Assembly (NCBI GenBank): GCA_017940185.1
Contig: JAGAZE010000030.1
Coordinates: forward strand, 1-34,681
Direction of reading: 5' to 3'
DNA from: Bacteroidaceae bacterium
Lineage (GTDB): Bacteria; Bacteroidota; Bacteroidia; Bacteroidales; Bacteroidaceae
DNA: 34,681 nucleotides
The stretch's first letter is position 1; every line of letters begins with the position of its first letter. The position numbers were made by a program, and so were the translations under genes. Positions 14,879 to 22,784 of this stretch are shown in pieces. The notes under the pieces were generated by a model. The model made no database searches. It was not told the DNA's origin and saw only the letters and a program-made list of their open reading frames with translations.

Positions 14879-17077
14879 TTAATCGTTGTTATCTCTGTAT
14901 AGTACAAGCGCTGTTCGTGCCGGGAGGTAGAGGCGGAGGAGAGGCTGCTGCTGTGGAACGGCTGCAGGCGGAAGCTGGCCGACAGGCTGGGGATGAATGA
15001 CTGGTGTCGGCATTGGCAATGAAGCGGGGATTTCCTCTCTCGCGTGCGCTTCTCCGTCAATCTTAAAGGAGGATGCGGGGACGGGTATAGTGGTGTGTGT
15101 GAGTGTGTCGTCGTTGCGTCCTTGCCCGCCATAGTCGGCGTGGTCGGTGTCGAGGATGATGCGGTAGGTGCCTGACGGTACGTAGAGACCGTAGTCGGTG
15201 TAGGACTGTTGGGGGTGAAAGTTGAACACGAAGAGGTAGTCTCCGCGCATGAAGGCCAGCACGTGGTCGTCGTCATGGTCGCAGACGAGCTGTGGCACTG
15301 AGGAGAAGGGGGAGGGGGCGTTGCTGTGACACGGCAACATACGGGACGAGCCGCGATTGGAACGGGACGCTGGCTGACAGGATTGGTCTGTCGGCTCTTG
15401 ACGTGAGACGAGGTGGATCATGTCGCGGTCGAATCGGAGCAGGAAATGATAGCAGAGGTTGTCGTCGTCGGCCAGGTGCCACTGCCGGCGGGCGAAGTGG
15501 TGACTCCAGTTGTTGCCTTCGCGGGGGAAGTCAATCCATTCGGGATGTCCGAACTCATTGCCCATGAAGTTGAGGTAACCTCCATTGAGTGTGGTGAACG
15601 TGGCGAGACGTATCATCTTATGCAATGCCAGTGCTCGGTCTACTGCGATGGTGCGATTGTCGCGGCTGAAGTGCCAATAAAGGTCGGCATCGGCCAGACG
15701 GTGTATGAGTGTCTTGTCGCCAACGAGGGCCTGGTCGTGGCTCTCCACGTAGCTGATGGTGTGCTCTTCGGGCCGGTGGTTGGTGAGTTGGCGATAGATG
15801 TCGGCCATGTGCCACTGCTCGTCGGGCATCTCTTTCACCTGACGTATCCAGAAGTCGGGTATGTTCATGGCCATGCGGTAATTGAATCCTGCTCCTCCCT
15901 CGTCGACGGGGCTGGTGAGCATGGGCATGCCGCTTACCTCCTCGGCGATGGTGATGAACGAGTGTTGCAACTCGTGAAGGAGCTGGTTGGCCAGGGCCAG
16001 GTAGTTCCACGCATCGAGGTCGCTGTTGGCAGAGAAATAGTCGTCGTAGGAGGTGAAATCTTCTCCCAGTCCGTGGGACAGGTAGAGCATGGATGTGACG
16101 CCGTCGAAGCGGAATCCGTCGAAGCGAAACTCCTCAGCCCAGTATTTGCAGTTGCTGAGCAGGAAGTGGAGCACGGAGGGCTTGCCGTAGTCGTAGCACA
16201 GGCTGTCCCATGCGGGATGCTGTCCGCGCGGCGGCGCGTGGAAGTATTGTGTAGTGTCGCCAGCCAGCAGCCCAAGCCCTTCGTCGGTGTTCTTCACTGC
16301 GTGGGAGTGTACGATGTCCATCACAACGCGCAGCCCCATACCATGTGCGGTATCGATGAGTGCCTTAAGCTCTTCGGGTGTGCCGAAGCGGCTTGACGGC
16401 GCGAAGAGCGAACTGACGTGGTAGCCGAAGGAGCCGTAGTAGGGATGCTCCTGGATGGCCATGAGCTGCAATGTGTTGTATCCTGCCTGCACGATGCGTG
16501 GCAACACCACGTCGCGAAACTCATTGTAGGTTCCTATGCGTTCTTCTTCCTGCGCCATGCCTATATGGGCTTCGTAGATGAGCAGCGGCTCGTGGGTCGG
16601 CTGTGGCGTCGGGTGTTGCCAAATGTATGGCTCGGTGTTGTCCCACACCTGCGCTGAGAACTGCAGCGTGCCGGCATCCTGCACCACACGCCGGCACCAG
16701 GCGGGTATGCGCAGTCCCTCACCGCCACGCCACCGCACGAGCATCTTGTAGTGCTGTCCGTGGGTGAGTGCTTCGTTTGGGAGGGTGAGTTGCCATACGC
16801 CGTTGTCGTCGATGCGGGTGGCGCGGTATTTGTCGAGGGGTTGCCATTGGTTGAAGTCGCCCACGAGGAAGAGCTCGGTGGCATTGGGTGCCCACTCGCG
16901 GAAGGTCCACCCCTCCGCCGTGTGTTGCAAGCCGAAGTAGCGGTGACCATTGGCAAAATCTGACAGCGACATGGTGTCGGCGGCAGTCAGTCGGCGGCGA
17001 CAGTGCTCCACGCTGTCGTAGCGCTGCTGCAGATATGAGCGATAAGGCTCCAGCCAAGGGTCGGGGAGGGTAAGCAT
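14879..17077 (-). CDS. glgB: 1,4-alpha-glucan branching enzyme (GH13), with two unusual insertions
   Basis: Branching enzyme cuts an alpha-1,4 chain and rejoins it as an alpha-1,6 branch in glycogen. The 732-residue protein has an N-terminal CBM48-like domain (TFREWAPNATELFLVGDFNQ, about 58-77), then the GH13 barrel with nucleophile Asp325 in GFRFDGVTSM, acid Glu379 in AEEVSGMP, and Asp448 in ESHDQALVGDK, then the C-terminal beta domain. It resembles the eukaryote-like GlgB type of Bacteroidetes. Two stretches look foreign to the family: residues about 558-597 (SRQEPTDQSCQPASRSNRGS...) and about 672-713 (proline/glutamine-rich, AAVPQQQPLL). Without them the conserved text reads through, and both are encoded by related repeat DNA (15311-15395, 14938-15011). 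They lie in or beside the C-terminal domain and leave the catalytic residues intact. No other glycogen genes are nearby. Confidence 0.9.
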   Translation of the reverse strand: MLTLPDPWLEPYRSYLQQRYDSVEHCRRRLTAADTMSLSDFANGHRYFGLQHTAEGWTFREWAPNATELFLVGDFNQWQPLDKYRATRIDDNGVWQLTLPNEALTHGQHYKMLVRWRGGEGLRIPAWCRRVVQDAGTLQFSAQVWDNTEPYIWQHPTPQPTHEPLLIYEAHIGMAQEEERIGTYNEFRDVVLPRIVQAGYNTLQLMAIQEHPYYGSFGYHVSSLFAPSSRFGTPEELKALIDTAHGMGLRVVMDIVHSHAVKNTDEGLGLLAGDTTQYFHAPPRGQHPAWDSLCYDYGKPSVLHFLLSNCKYWAEEFRFDGFRFDGVTSMLYLSHGLGEDFTSYDDYFSANSDLDAWNYLALANQLLHELQHSFITIAEEVSGMPMLTSPVDEGGAGFNYRMAMNIPDFWIRQVKEMPDEQWHMADIYRQLTNHRPEEHTISYVESHDQALVGDKTLIHRLADADLYWHFSRDNRTIAVDRALALHKMIRLATFTTLNGGYLNFMGNEFGHPEWIDFPREGNNWSHHFARRQWHLADDDNLCYHFLLRFDRDMIHLVSRQEPTDQSCQPASRSNRGSSRMLPCHSNAPSPFSSVPQLVCDHDDDHVLAFMRGDYLFVFNFHPQQSYTDYGLYVPSGTYRIILDTDHADYGGQGRNDDTLTHTTIPVPASSFKIDGEAHAREEIPASLPMPTPVIHPQPVGQLPPAAVPQQQPLLRLYLPARTALVLYRDNND
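14938..15011. repeat. short dispersed repeat, copy C, inside glgB
   Basis: Shares TGCTGTGGAACGGC with the copy at 19158-19195 and GCTGGC(T/C)GACAGG with the copy at 15311-15395. It ends in a gccgaca / tgtcggc inverted pair (14978-14984, 15005-15011). It encodes the AAVPQQQPL part of the second GlgB insertion. Confidence 0.55.
15311..15395. repeat. short dispersed repeat, copy A, inside glgB
   Basis: The 38-base core (15311-15348) matches the intergenic copy B at 19158-19195 at 31 of 38 positions, with shared blocks GTTGCTGTG and ACATACGG. It is followed by a stem, gctgacag - 7 bases - ctgtcggc (15373-15395), resembling the end of copy C. It encodes most of the first GlgB insertion. Confidence 0.6.
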
Positions 17078-17141
17078 TGAGAAGGGGAAAAAGGGGTGGT
17101 AGGGATATAAGTTGGGAGTTGTATTGTCAGGGGGCGAGGGG

Positions 17142-18275
17142 CTATTCTTCTACTCTGCGACCGTTGACGTAGCGTCCGCGGGCTATTATCTGTCCGTTGC
17201 GGTCTTTCTCCACAAACTCGCCGTCGCGTTCGCCGTCGTTGTATGTGCCTTCGAAGCGGCGGCCGTCTTTGTCTACTTCTATGACCTTGCCATGCCGCTC
17301 TCCGTTTACGTATGTGCCGCGAAACTTGGCTCCGTCGTGGTAATGTATGATGACTTCGCCCTCTATGGCTCCGTTTTTGAAGTTGCCGTCGAAGATATCG
17401 CCATTGCGCTTTACGAGCCGTCCTTTGCCATGCTGTTTGTCGGCTTTCCACAGTCCTTCATAGCGGTCGCCGTTGCTCCACACGAAGGTGCCCTGTCCTT
17501 CCATGAGTCCTTCGTGAAACTGTCCGGTATAGCGGTCGCCGTTGAAGTATTTGAATATGCCTACGCCTTCACGCTCTCCCTGTCGGTAGTCGCCCTCGTA
17601 GACGTCGCCGTTCTTAAAGCGGTAGATTCCCTTGCCGTCCTGCTCATCGTTTTTCCAGTCGCCGTGATAGCTTTCGCCGTTGGCATACTTGTATTCGCCT
17701 TTTCCGTGGCATTTGTTTTCTTTCCATTGTCCGGTGTACTCCGTGCCGTCGCCCCAGTTGAAGGTACCTTTTCCGTCTTTCATGTCGTTGCGCCACTGTC
17801 CTACGTAGAAGGCACCGCTGCTGTAAGTGTACTTGCCCTCGCCGGAGCGCTTGTCCTGCTGCCAGTTGCCATCGTAGATGTCGCCGTTGTAGTAGTACAT
17901 CACGCCGTGTCCCTGCTGGTAGTCCTTATACCACAGTCCGTCGTAGCGGTTGTCGTTCTGGAAGTAGAAGATGCCGCGGCCGTGCTGTTTGTTCTGCACC
18001 CAGTCGCCCTCATAGCGTTCGCCGTCGGAGAACGAGTAGACACCGTGTCCCTGGCGCTTGCCCTTCACAAATTCGCCCTCGTAGGTGTCGCCGTTGTCGA
18101 AGGTGACGCGGCCTTTGCCATGGGGTCGGCCAGCCACTATCTCACCCTTGTATTGCCCCATGCGTTCGCCCTCCTTGACGGTGAGCGAACCTATGGTGAC
18201 ACGCTGTGCCAAGGCTGTGAGACTGAGGGTGAAAAGAAGGGCGGATATGAGTAGGATTCTGCGTTGTATCATCAT
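17142..18275 (-). CDS. exported MORN-repeat protein
   Basis: Starting at 18275 (MMIQRRILLISALLFTLSLTALA|Q) gives 377 residues with a signal peptide. From about residue 42 to the end the protein is built from 14 consecutive 23-residue MORN repeats plus a partial last one, for example YEGEFVKGKRQGHGVYSFSD and YEGDWVQNKQHGRGIFYFQN, with the YxGxxxxxxxxGxGxxxxxxG core. The last three units are more divergent and charged. MORN repeats form an extended beta sheet that can bind lipids or proteins; in bacteria the role is usually unknown. It has an exact consensus promoter and leads an apparent operon with glgB (64 bases on) and the LRR gene. A functional link between an exported MORN protein and cytoplasmic GlgB is not obvious. 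Confidence 0.9.
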   Translation of the reverse strand: MMIQRRILLISALLFTLSLTALAQRVTIGSLTVKEGERMGQYKGEIVAGRPHGKGRVTFDNGDTYEGEFVKGKRQGHGVYSFSDGERYEGDWVQNKQHGRGIFYFQNDNRYDGLWYKDYQQGHGVMYYYNGDIYDGNWQQDKRSGEGKYTYSSGAFYVGQWRNDMKDGKGTFNWGDGTEYTGQWKENKCHGKGEYKYANGESYHGDWKNDEQDGKGIYRFKNGDVYEGDYRQGEREGVGIFKYFNGDRYTGQFHEGLMEGQGTFVWSNGDRYEGLWKADKQHGKGRLVKRNGDIFDGNFKNGAIEGEVIIHYHDGAKFRGTYVNGERHGKVIEVDKDGRRFEGTYNDGERDGEFVEKDRNGQIIARGRYVNGRRVEE

Positions 18276-18308
18276 GAGTGATTGTGTTTTGCGGTTTATG
18301 TCAGAGGA

Positions 18309-18339
18309 CAAAGGTAGGTTTTCTTGTGCAGGTGTCAAA
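18309..18339 (-). promoter_or_regulatory. promoter of the MORN-glgB-LRR operon
   Basis: On the minus strand TTTG (18336-18339), 19 bases, TACCTTTG (18309-18316): an exact consensus match, about 34 bases before the ATG. It overlaps no upstream coding region; the nucleotidyltransferase gene stops at 18376. Confidence 0.75.
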
Positions 18340-18375
18340 ATATGAGCCTTGCGTTAAACTTTCTTCACATTTGCC

Positions 18376-19131
18376 CTAGTGTCTGATTGTCTGTCGCCTT
18401 GCTATTTGCCGTTCGGCTTCCTGCAGGCGTTCGGGTGTTCCCACATCGATAAGCGTGTCGGCCGGTGTGTCTACCGCCACATAGGAGTGTTGCCGACAGG
18501 TGTCGATGTAGAAGTCGGTGATGCCGAAGCGCTCGGGCCATGCTTGCAGCAGGGGGTAGACCTTGGGGAAGAGCATATGTATGCCCGAGAAGGCACGTGG
18601 CAGCAGGCCGTCAACAGGGAGTCCTTCCGGTCGCACGGCTCCCGTGGAGGTGTTGGTCCATCCCTGCATGCGCTGATGGCTGTCAAAGAGCAGGTAGCGC
18701 GACGAGGTGCGGTGGCTCACCATGAGTGCTGCCTCGCACGACGTTGCCTCATGCCGGCTGCGGGCTGCCGCTACAAACTGTAGCAGCGAGCTGGTGCTGA
18801 CGATGTCGACGTTGTGGAGCAGCAGCGGCTGTGTGGTATCGATGAGGTCGAGTGCCTTTCTCACCCCCCCCCCAGTGTCGAGCAGCAAGTCGCGCTCATC
18901 GCTGACGAGCAACTCAACCCCTGCACGTTGCCACTGCGACAGATGCCGGCAGAGCATATCGGCGAAGTGGTGCACATTGACTACGATGCGCGTAGCACCG
19001 GCATCGACAAGCTTGTCGAGCACGTGATCGATGAGCGGGCGTCCTGCAAGGGGTACGAGAGCCTTGGGACAATGATTGGTGAGGGGTTGCAGGCGAGTAC
19101 CGAGGCCCGCTGCGAATATCATGGCTTGCAT
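18376..19131 (-). CDS. sugar-1-phosphate nucleotidyltransferase (MurU-like)
   Basis: The protein starts MQAMIFAAGLGTRLQPLTNH at 19131 and has 251 residues; an upstream in-frame ATG at 19194 lies inside a repeat and would add 21 unlikely residues. AAGLGTRL...PKALVPLAGRP is the nucleotide-binding and lysine signature, and LLLDTGGGVRKAL (83-95) and LLLHNVDIVS (about 103-112) are the sugar- and metal-site motifs of NTP_transferase enzymes. Closest in style are MurNAc-1-phosphate uridylyltransferases of the cell-wall recycling route (MurU), but the substrate is not proven and the usual kinase partner is not adjacent. The three GGG codons of TGGGV make a run of ten G (18864-18873). It lies 70 bases after dnaB. 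Confidence 0.8.
   Translation of the reverse strand: MQAMIFAAGLGTRLQPLTNHCPKALVPLAGRPLIDHVLDKLVDAGATRIVVNVHHFADMLCRHLSQWQRAGVELLVSDERDLLLDTGGGVRKALDLIDTTQPLLLHNVDIVSTSSLLQFVAAARSRHEATSCEAALMVSHRTSSRYLLFDSHQRMQGWTNTSTGAVRPEGLPVDGLLPRAFSGIHMLFPKVYPLLQAWPERFGITDFYIDTCRQHSYVAVDTPADTLIDVGTPERLQEAERQIARRQTIRH
18864..18873 (-). repeat. G10 homopolymer tract inside the nucleotidyltransferase gene
   Basis: Ten consecutive C on the plus strand, i.e. GGG GGG GGG G in the coding sense, spelling Gly87-Gly88-Gly89 and the first base of Val90. Gain or loss of one base would frameshift the gene after one third of its length. Confidence 0.9.
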
Positions 19132-19157
19132 GGTGAGTGCGAGGAGGGAGTGTTTGC

Positions 19158-19195
19158 GGAGGGATTGTTGCTGTGGAACGGCCACATACGGCACG
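19158..19195. repeat. short dispersed repeat, copy B, between dnaB and the nucleotidyltransferase gene
   Basis: Core of 38 bases matching copy A in glgB at 31 positions, and matching copy C over TGCTGTGGAACGGC. It starts 7 bases after the dnaB stop codon, and the frame across it is open on the coding strand (PYVAVPQQQSL). Confidence 0.55.
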
Positions 19196-19201
19196 GAGGA
19201 A

Positions 19202-20752
19202 TTAGAAGGGAGTGTCGGGTGGTGGAACGTCGTCAGGGCCGAATTGCGCGTTGATGTCGTCGTCGGCTTCGATGCTGGTGTTTACTTTCGATGCCACTAC
19301 CGCCCCTTGCGGTGGTGTGGGGAAGGAGGGCATGCCGTAGTCGCCAAGGTTGGAGAAGCGTGTGTAGCGCCCTTCGAAACGCAGCCACACGTCGCCCTGT
19401 GCGCCTTTACGGTGCTTGGCGATGATAATTTTGGCCTTACCCACCAGGCTGTTGCCGTTTTGGTCTTTGAATATCTTGTACACTTCGGGGCGATGCACGA
19501 AAATCACCATGTCGGCATCCTGCTCTATGGCACCCGACTCACGGAGGTCGCTGAGTTTCGGTTCCTTGGCTTCGCTGTTCTCGTCGCCCTCGCTGATACG
19601 GTTGTCTACACCACGGTTGAGCTGCGAGAGTGCTATCACCGGGATGTCGAGTTCCTTGGCCAGTCCCTTGAGCTGTCGGCTGATGGTGGCCACCTCTTCC
19701 TGTCGGCTGCCGTAGTTGTTGGTGCGTGCAGTCATGAGCTGCAGATAGTCGATGATGATGAGTTTCACGCCTTTGTCTTGCACCAGACGTCGCGCCTTGG
19801 ACCGCAATTCAAAGATACGCAGCGATGGGGTCTCGTCGATGTATATCGGTGCTGTGCCGAGTGTGTCGCGGTATTTGTCGAGTCGGGCAAACTCCGCTCC
19901 GTCGAGCTGTCCGCTGAGTATCTTTTCACCATCTATGGAGCATACGTTGGAAATGAGTCGGTTGACGAGTTGCACGTTGGTCATCTCGAGTGAGAATACC
20001 GCCACGGGCATCTGATGGTCGACGGCGGCATTCTTTGCCAGTGAGAGCGCAAATGTGGTCTTACCCATGGCAGGACGCCCAGCCACAATCACCAGGTCGC
20101 TCTTCTGCCATCCCGAAGTAAGTTTGTCGAGTTTGGGATAGCCTGTAGGCACTCCCGTCATACCTCCCTCGGTGCCCTTCAGCTCCTGTATGATGTTGAT
20201 GGCCTGGTCGAGCACGGGAGCTATGTGCATGAAGTCTTGCCGTTGGTTTTTCTTCGACAGTTCGAAGAGCGATGTCTCAGTCTCTTGCATCAGGTCGTCG
20301 ACATCGACGCTCTCGTCGAAAGCCTTTGTCTCTACTTGTCCGGCAAAGCTTATGAGCTGCCGCGCCAACCACTTCTGAGTCAGTATGCGTGCGTGGTACT
20401 CTATATGTGCCGACGAGGTGACGTGCGAACTGAGCTCCACAAGGTAGGCATTGCCGCCCACATCGTTGAATGTGGCATCGCGCTTGAGCTGTTCGCCCAC
20501 GGTGGCAATGTCGATGGGGTGCTGTTGCAGGGAGAGGGTTTGTATGGCTTGGTAGATTTTCTGATGTCGTGGTTCGTAGAATGTCTCAGGTGTGAGCATC
20601 TCGCCTACGAGCGTGAAGGCTTCTACATCGATGAGCAGAGCGCCCAGCACATCGCGTTCCACCTCTATGGCCTGCGGGGGCAGATGGCCGTAGGTGTTGT
20701 CGATGGGTTGCTGGGACGATTTGCGTCTGTTGCTATTGTTGTTGGTTGGCAT
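19202..20752 (-). CDS. dnaB: replicative DNA helicase
   Basis: DnaB is the ring helicase that unwinds the chromosome at the fork and recruits primase. The 516-residue protein has a low-complexity start (MPTNNNSNRRKSSQQP), the N-terminal helical domain (about 22-125), a linker, and the RecA-like domain with Walker A GRPAMGKT (225-232) and Walker B LIIIDYLQLM (331-340). DnaB motifs FSLEM, LSQLNRGV and LRESGAIEQDADMV follow. No intein interrupts it. The C-terminal tail is acidic and proline-rich (FGPDDVPPPDTPF). It follows fcl by 43 bases and has no clear promoter of its own, so it may be transcribed from the fcl promoter. Confidence 0.96.
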   Translation of the reverse strand: MPTNNNSNRRKSSQQPIDNTYGHLPPQAIEVERDVLGALLIDVEAFTLVGEMLTPETFYEPRHQKIYQAIQTLSLQQHPIDIATVGEQLKRDATFNDVGGNAYLVELSSHVTSSAHIEYHARILTQKWLARQLISFAGQVETKAFDESVDVDDLMQETETSLFELSKKNQRQDFMHIAPVLDQAINIIQELKGTEGGMTGVPTGYPKLDKLTSGWQKSDLVIVAGRPAMGKTTFALSLAKNAAVDHQMPVAVFSLEMTNVQLVNRLISNVCSIDGEKILSGQLDGAEFARLDKYRDTLGTAPIYIDETPSLRIFELRSKARRLVQDKGVKLIIIDYLQLMTARTNNYGSRQEEVATISRQLKGLAKELDIPVIALSQLNRGVDNRISEGDENSEAKEPKLSDLRESGAIEQDADMVIFVHRPEVYKIFKDQNGNSLVGKAKIIIAKHRKGAQGDVWLRFEGRYTRFSNLGDYGMPSFPTPPQGAVVASKVNTSIEADDDINAQFGPDDVPPPDTPF

Positions 20753-20795
20753 AGGTAAGAGGGAGTTTCTTGGGAAGAGTGTCTAGTATGGAGAT

Positions 20796-21962
20796 TTACA
20801 TATTCTGCACGTACCACTGATAGAGTCGGCTTACGCCTTCGTCAATCTCTACGCTGTGTGTCCATCCCAGGCTGTGGAGCTTGCTCACGTCGATGAGTTT
20901 GCGTGGTGTGCCGTCAGGCTTCGTACTGTCGAAGACGATGTCGCCCTCAAAGCCTACCGCCTTTGCCACGAGCTCCGACAGTTGGCGGATGGTGAGTTCC
21001 TTGCCTGTGCCTACGTTGATGTGGCAGTTGCGTATCTCGCCCAGTGAGGGTATGGCACCGCCGCGCCCTTCGCTGTGATTGCGGTCTACCTGACCGTCTA
21101 CGGCCTGTCCGTAGTGCACGGAGGAATATTTCTCTATACCGATGATGTCGCTGAAGTTGACGTTGAGCAGCACGTGCACACTGGCATCGGCCATATCTTC
21201 GCTCCACAGAAACTCGCGCAGGGGTGTGCCAGTACCCCACAGTTCCACGCGGTTGTCGCTGATGCCGTATTTGCCCAGCACACGCAGTATGTCCTCTTTA
21301 TCTGCCTCACCGCCGATACCTTCCACGGGGCGCAGGGTGAGGTCGCGACGGATGGCGTCCCACTGTCCTTCGTGGATGAGTCGGGCAAGATACACCTTGC
21401 GTATCATGGCAGGCATGACGTGGGAGTTTTCCAGGTGGAAGTTGTCGTTGGGTCCGTATAGGTTGGTGGGCATCACGGCGATGTAGTTGGTGCCGTACTG
21501 CAGGTTGTAGCTCTCGCACATCTTCAAGCCGGCAATCTTTGCTATGGCATATTCCTCGTTGGTGTATTCCAGCGGTGAGGTGAGCAGTGCATCTTCCTTC
21601 ATCGGCTGCGGTGCATTCTTCGGATAGATACATGTAGAGCCGAGGAAGAGCAGCTTCTCCACGCCGTGACGGTAGCTCTCGCCGATGACGTTGCACTGCA
21701 TCAGCATGTTCTGCATGATGAAGTCGGCTCGGTAGAGTGAGTTGGCCATGATGCCTCCCACGAAGGCGGCCGCCAGCACTACGGCTTGCGGGCGTTCCTC
21801 GTCGAAGAAGGCTCTGACAGCCTGCTGATCGGTGAGGTCGAGCTCCTGGTGCGTGCGGCCGACAAGATGGGTGTAGCCGCGTTGGAGCAGGTTGTTCCAG
21901 ATAGCGGAACCCACAAGTCCGCGATGGCCTGCAACATAGATTTTGGTATTCTTATCGAGCAT
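20796..21962 (-). CDS. fcl: GDP-L-fucose synthase
   Basis: Fcl epimerises and reduces GDP-4-keto-6-deoxymannose to GDP-L-fucose. Starting at 21962 (MLDKNTKIYVAGHRGLVGSA) gives 388 residues; the frame is open upstream but crosses the promoter box. GHRGLVG (12-18) binds NADPH; Ser109, Tyr138 and Lys142 (GSTCIYP, YAIAK) are the catalytic set; NLYGPNDNFHLENSHVMP is typical of the family. The protein is about 65 residues longer than the E. coli enzyme, with extra segments around VEGIGGEADKEDILRVLGKY and after IGIEKYSSVHY, a length I associate with Bacteroidales forms. It completes the manC-gmd-fcl route from mannose-1-phosphate to GDP-fucose. Confidence 0.93.
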   Translation of the reverse strand: MLDKNTKIYVAGHRGLVGSAIWNNLLQRGYTHLVGRTHQELDLTDQQAVRAFFDEERPQAVVLAAAFVGGIMANSLYRADFIMQNMLMQCNVIGESYRHGVEKLLFLGSTCIYPKNAPQPMKEDALLTSPLEYTNEEYAIAKIAGLKMCESYNLQYGTNYIAVMPTNLYGPNDNFHLENSHVMPAMIRKVYLARLIHEGQWDAIRRDLTLRPVEGIGGEADKEDILRVLGKYGISDNRVELWGTGTPLREFLWSEDMADASVHVLLNVNFSDIIGIEKYSSVHYGQAVDGQVDRNHSEGRGGAIPSLGEIRNCHINVGTGKELTIRQLSELVAKAVGFEGDIVFDSTKPDGTPRKLIDVSKLHSLGWTHSVEIDEGVSRLYQWYVQNM

Positions 21963-22033
21963 GATATGAGGTGATAATGGTTTGCTGACTGTTGGTCCAC
22001 AGCGTGTCGGGACACACTGGGAGGTATTCCGTG

Positions 22034-22041
22034 CAAAGTTA
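22034..22041 (-). promoter_or_regulatory. -7 box before fcl
   Basis: On the minus strand TAACTTTG, a perfect TAnnTTTG box, 71 bases before the fcl ATG. No well-placed TTTG upstream. Because a terminator (22073-22108) separates fcl from the L,D-transpeptidase gene, a separate fcl promoter makes sense. Confidence 0.45.
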
Positions 22042-22072
22042 TCTCTTTTGGTGGAAATGGCGGGGCGGTGTG

Positions 22073-22108
22073 CAAAAAAAAAGTAGAATGCGCTGACCTG
22101 CATTCTAC
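22073..22108 (-). terminator. terminator of the L,D-transpeptidase-like gene
   Basis: gtagaatgc / gcattctac (9-base perfect stem, 8-base loop) followed on the minus strand by a run of nine T. It lies 20 bases after the stop codon at 22128. Confidence 0.8.
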
Positions 22109-22127
22109 ATTATTCTATTCCCCCACC

Positions 22128-22742
22128 CTATTTTCTTATGACCACTGTCAGCGTGGTGTCAGCAAGGCGCAACAGCTGCACCATGCGTGCTTCGTCGAGG
22201 GCTATGCATCCACCAGTGTAGGGACGCGGGCCTTTCACATGAATGAATATGTGGCTGCCCTTGGGATAGACGCAAGCCTTGTTGTAGTCGGTGATGAGTC
22301 CATAGTTGTACTGCGGCACGAGGTGGTACATGTCTTCCCCCTTGCAGCGGTGGTTCTTGACAGCGGTGTCGATGATTTTGTTGTAGTAGGGTCCCTTCTC
22401 GTCGCAGGCAAAGGTGGTGGATGTCACCCTACGATACCGCAGTGTGGTGCCGGGATTGGGTTTCACTCCGAAGGCTCCGAGTATGTGAAAGGTGCCCAGG
22501 GGTGTCTTCAAGTCGCCCTCGCGCGTCTTGCCGATACCATTTTTACCTATATAGGCACGTGTAGTGAATACCACTTTACCGTCTACGACCAATCGTGCTG
22601 TAGCCTCGCTGCCACGCACGTTATACACTTCCAGCAACCGCTCCTTGGCTGCCGGCAGTCCTTTGCGCGTCTTTGTCTGCGCCAATGCCGTACAACACAA
22701 AAGCGCAACAGCGAAGAGCGCACACAGTTTGTATCGTTTCAT
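22128..22742 (-). CDS. exported L,D-transpeptidase-like (YkuD fold) protein, YafK-like
   Basis: The 204-residue protein starts at 22742 with an export signal (MKRYKLCALFAVALLCCTALA|Q). The YkuD fold is shown by GKTREGDLKTPLGTF (about 71-85), IFIHVKG with His168, and TGGCIAL with Cys179. The classical L,D-transpeptidase motif is SHGC; here the position before the cysteine is glycine (TGGC), as I recall from YafK-type members, one of which in E. coli cleaves the peptidoglycan-lipoprotein bond rather than making crosslinks. So a crosslinking, lipoprotein-attaching or amidase-like role are all open. It lies 42 bases after gmd and ends at its own terminator. Confidence 0.82.
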   Translation of the reverse strand: MKRYKLCALFAVALLCCTALAQTKTRKGLPAAKERLLEVYNVRGSEATARLVVDGKVVFTTRAYIGKNGIGKTREGDLKTPLGTFHILGAFGVKPNPGTTLRYRRVTSTTFACDEKGPYYNKIIDTAVKNHRCKGEDMYHLVPQYNYGLITDYNKACVYPKGSHIFIHVKGPRPYTGGCIALDEARMVQLLRLADTTLTVVIRK

Positions 22743-22784
22743 AGCAGTTAAAATTGTAGTGGGAGCCACTCTGGCCTGTTCTCA

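Noticed and set aside
19132-19194. N-terminal extension of the nucleotidyltransferase (PYVAVPQQQSL...)
   Set aside because: It is encoded by the dispersed repeat; the family begins at the MxAMIFAAG stretch, so ATG 19131 is preferred.
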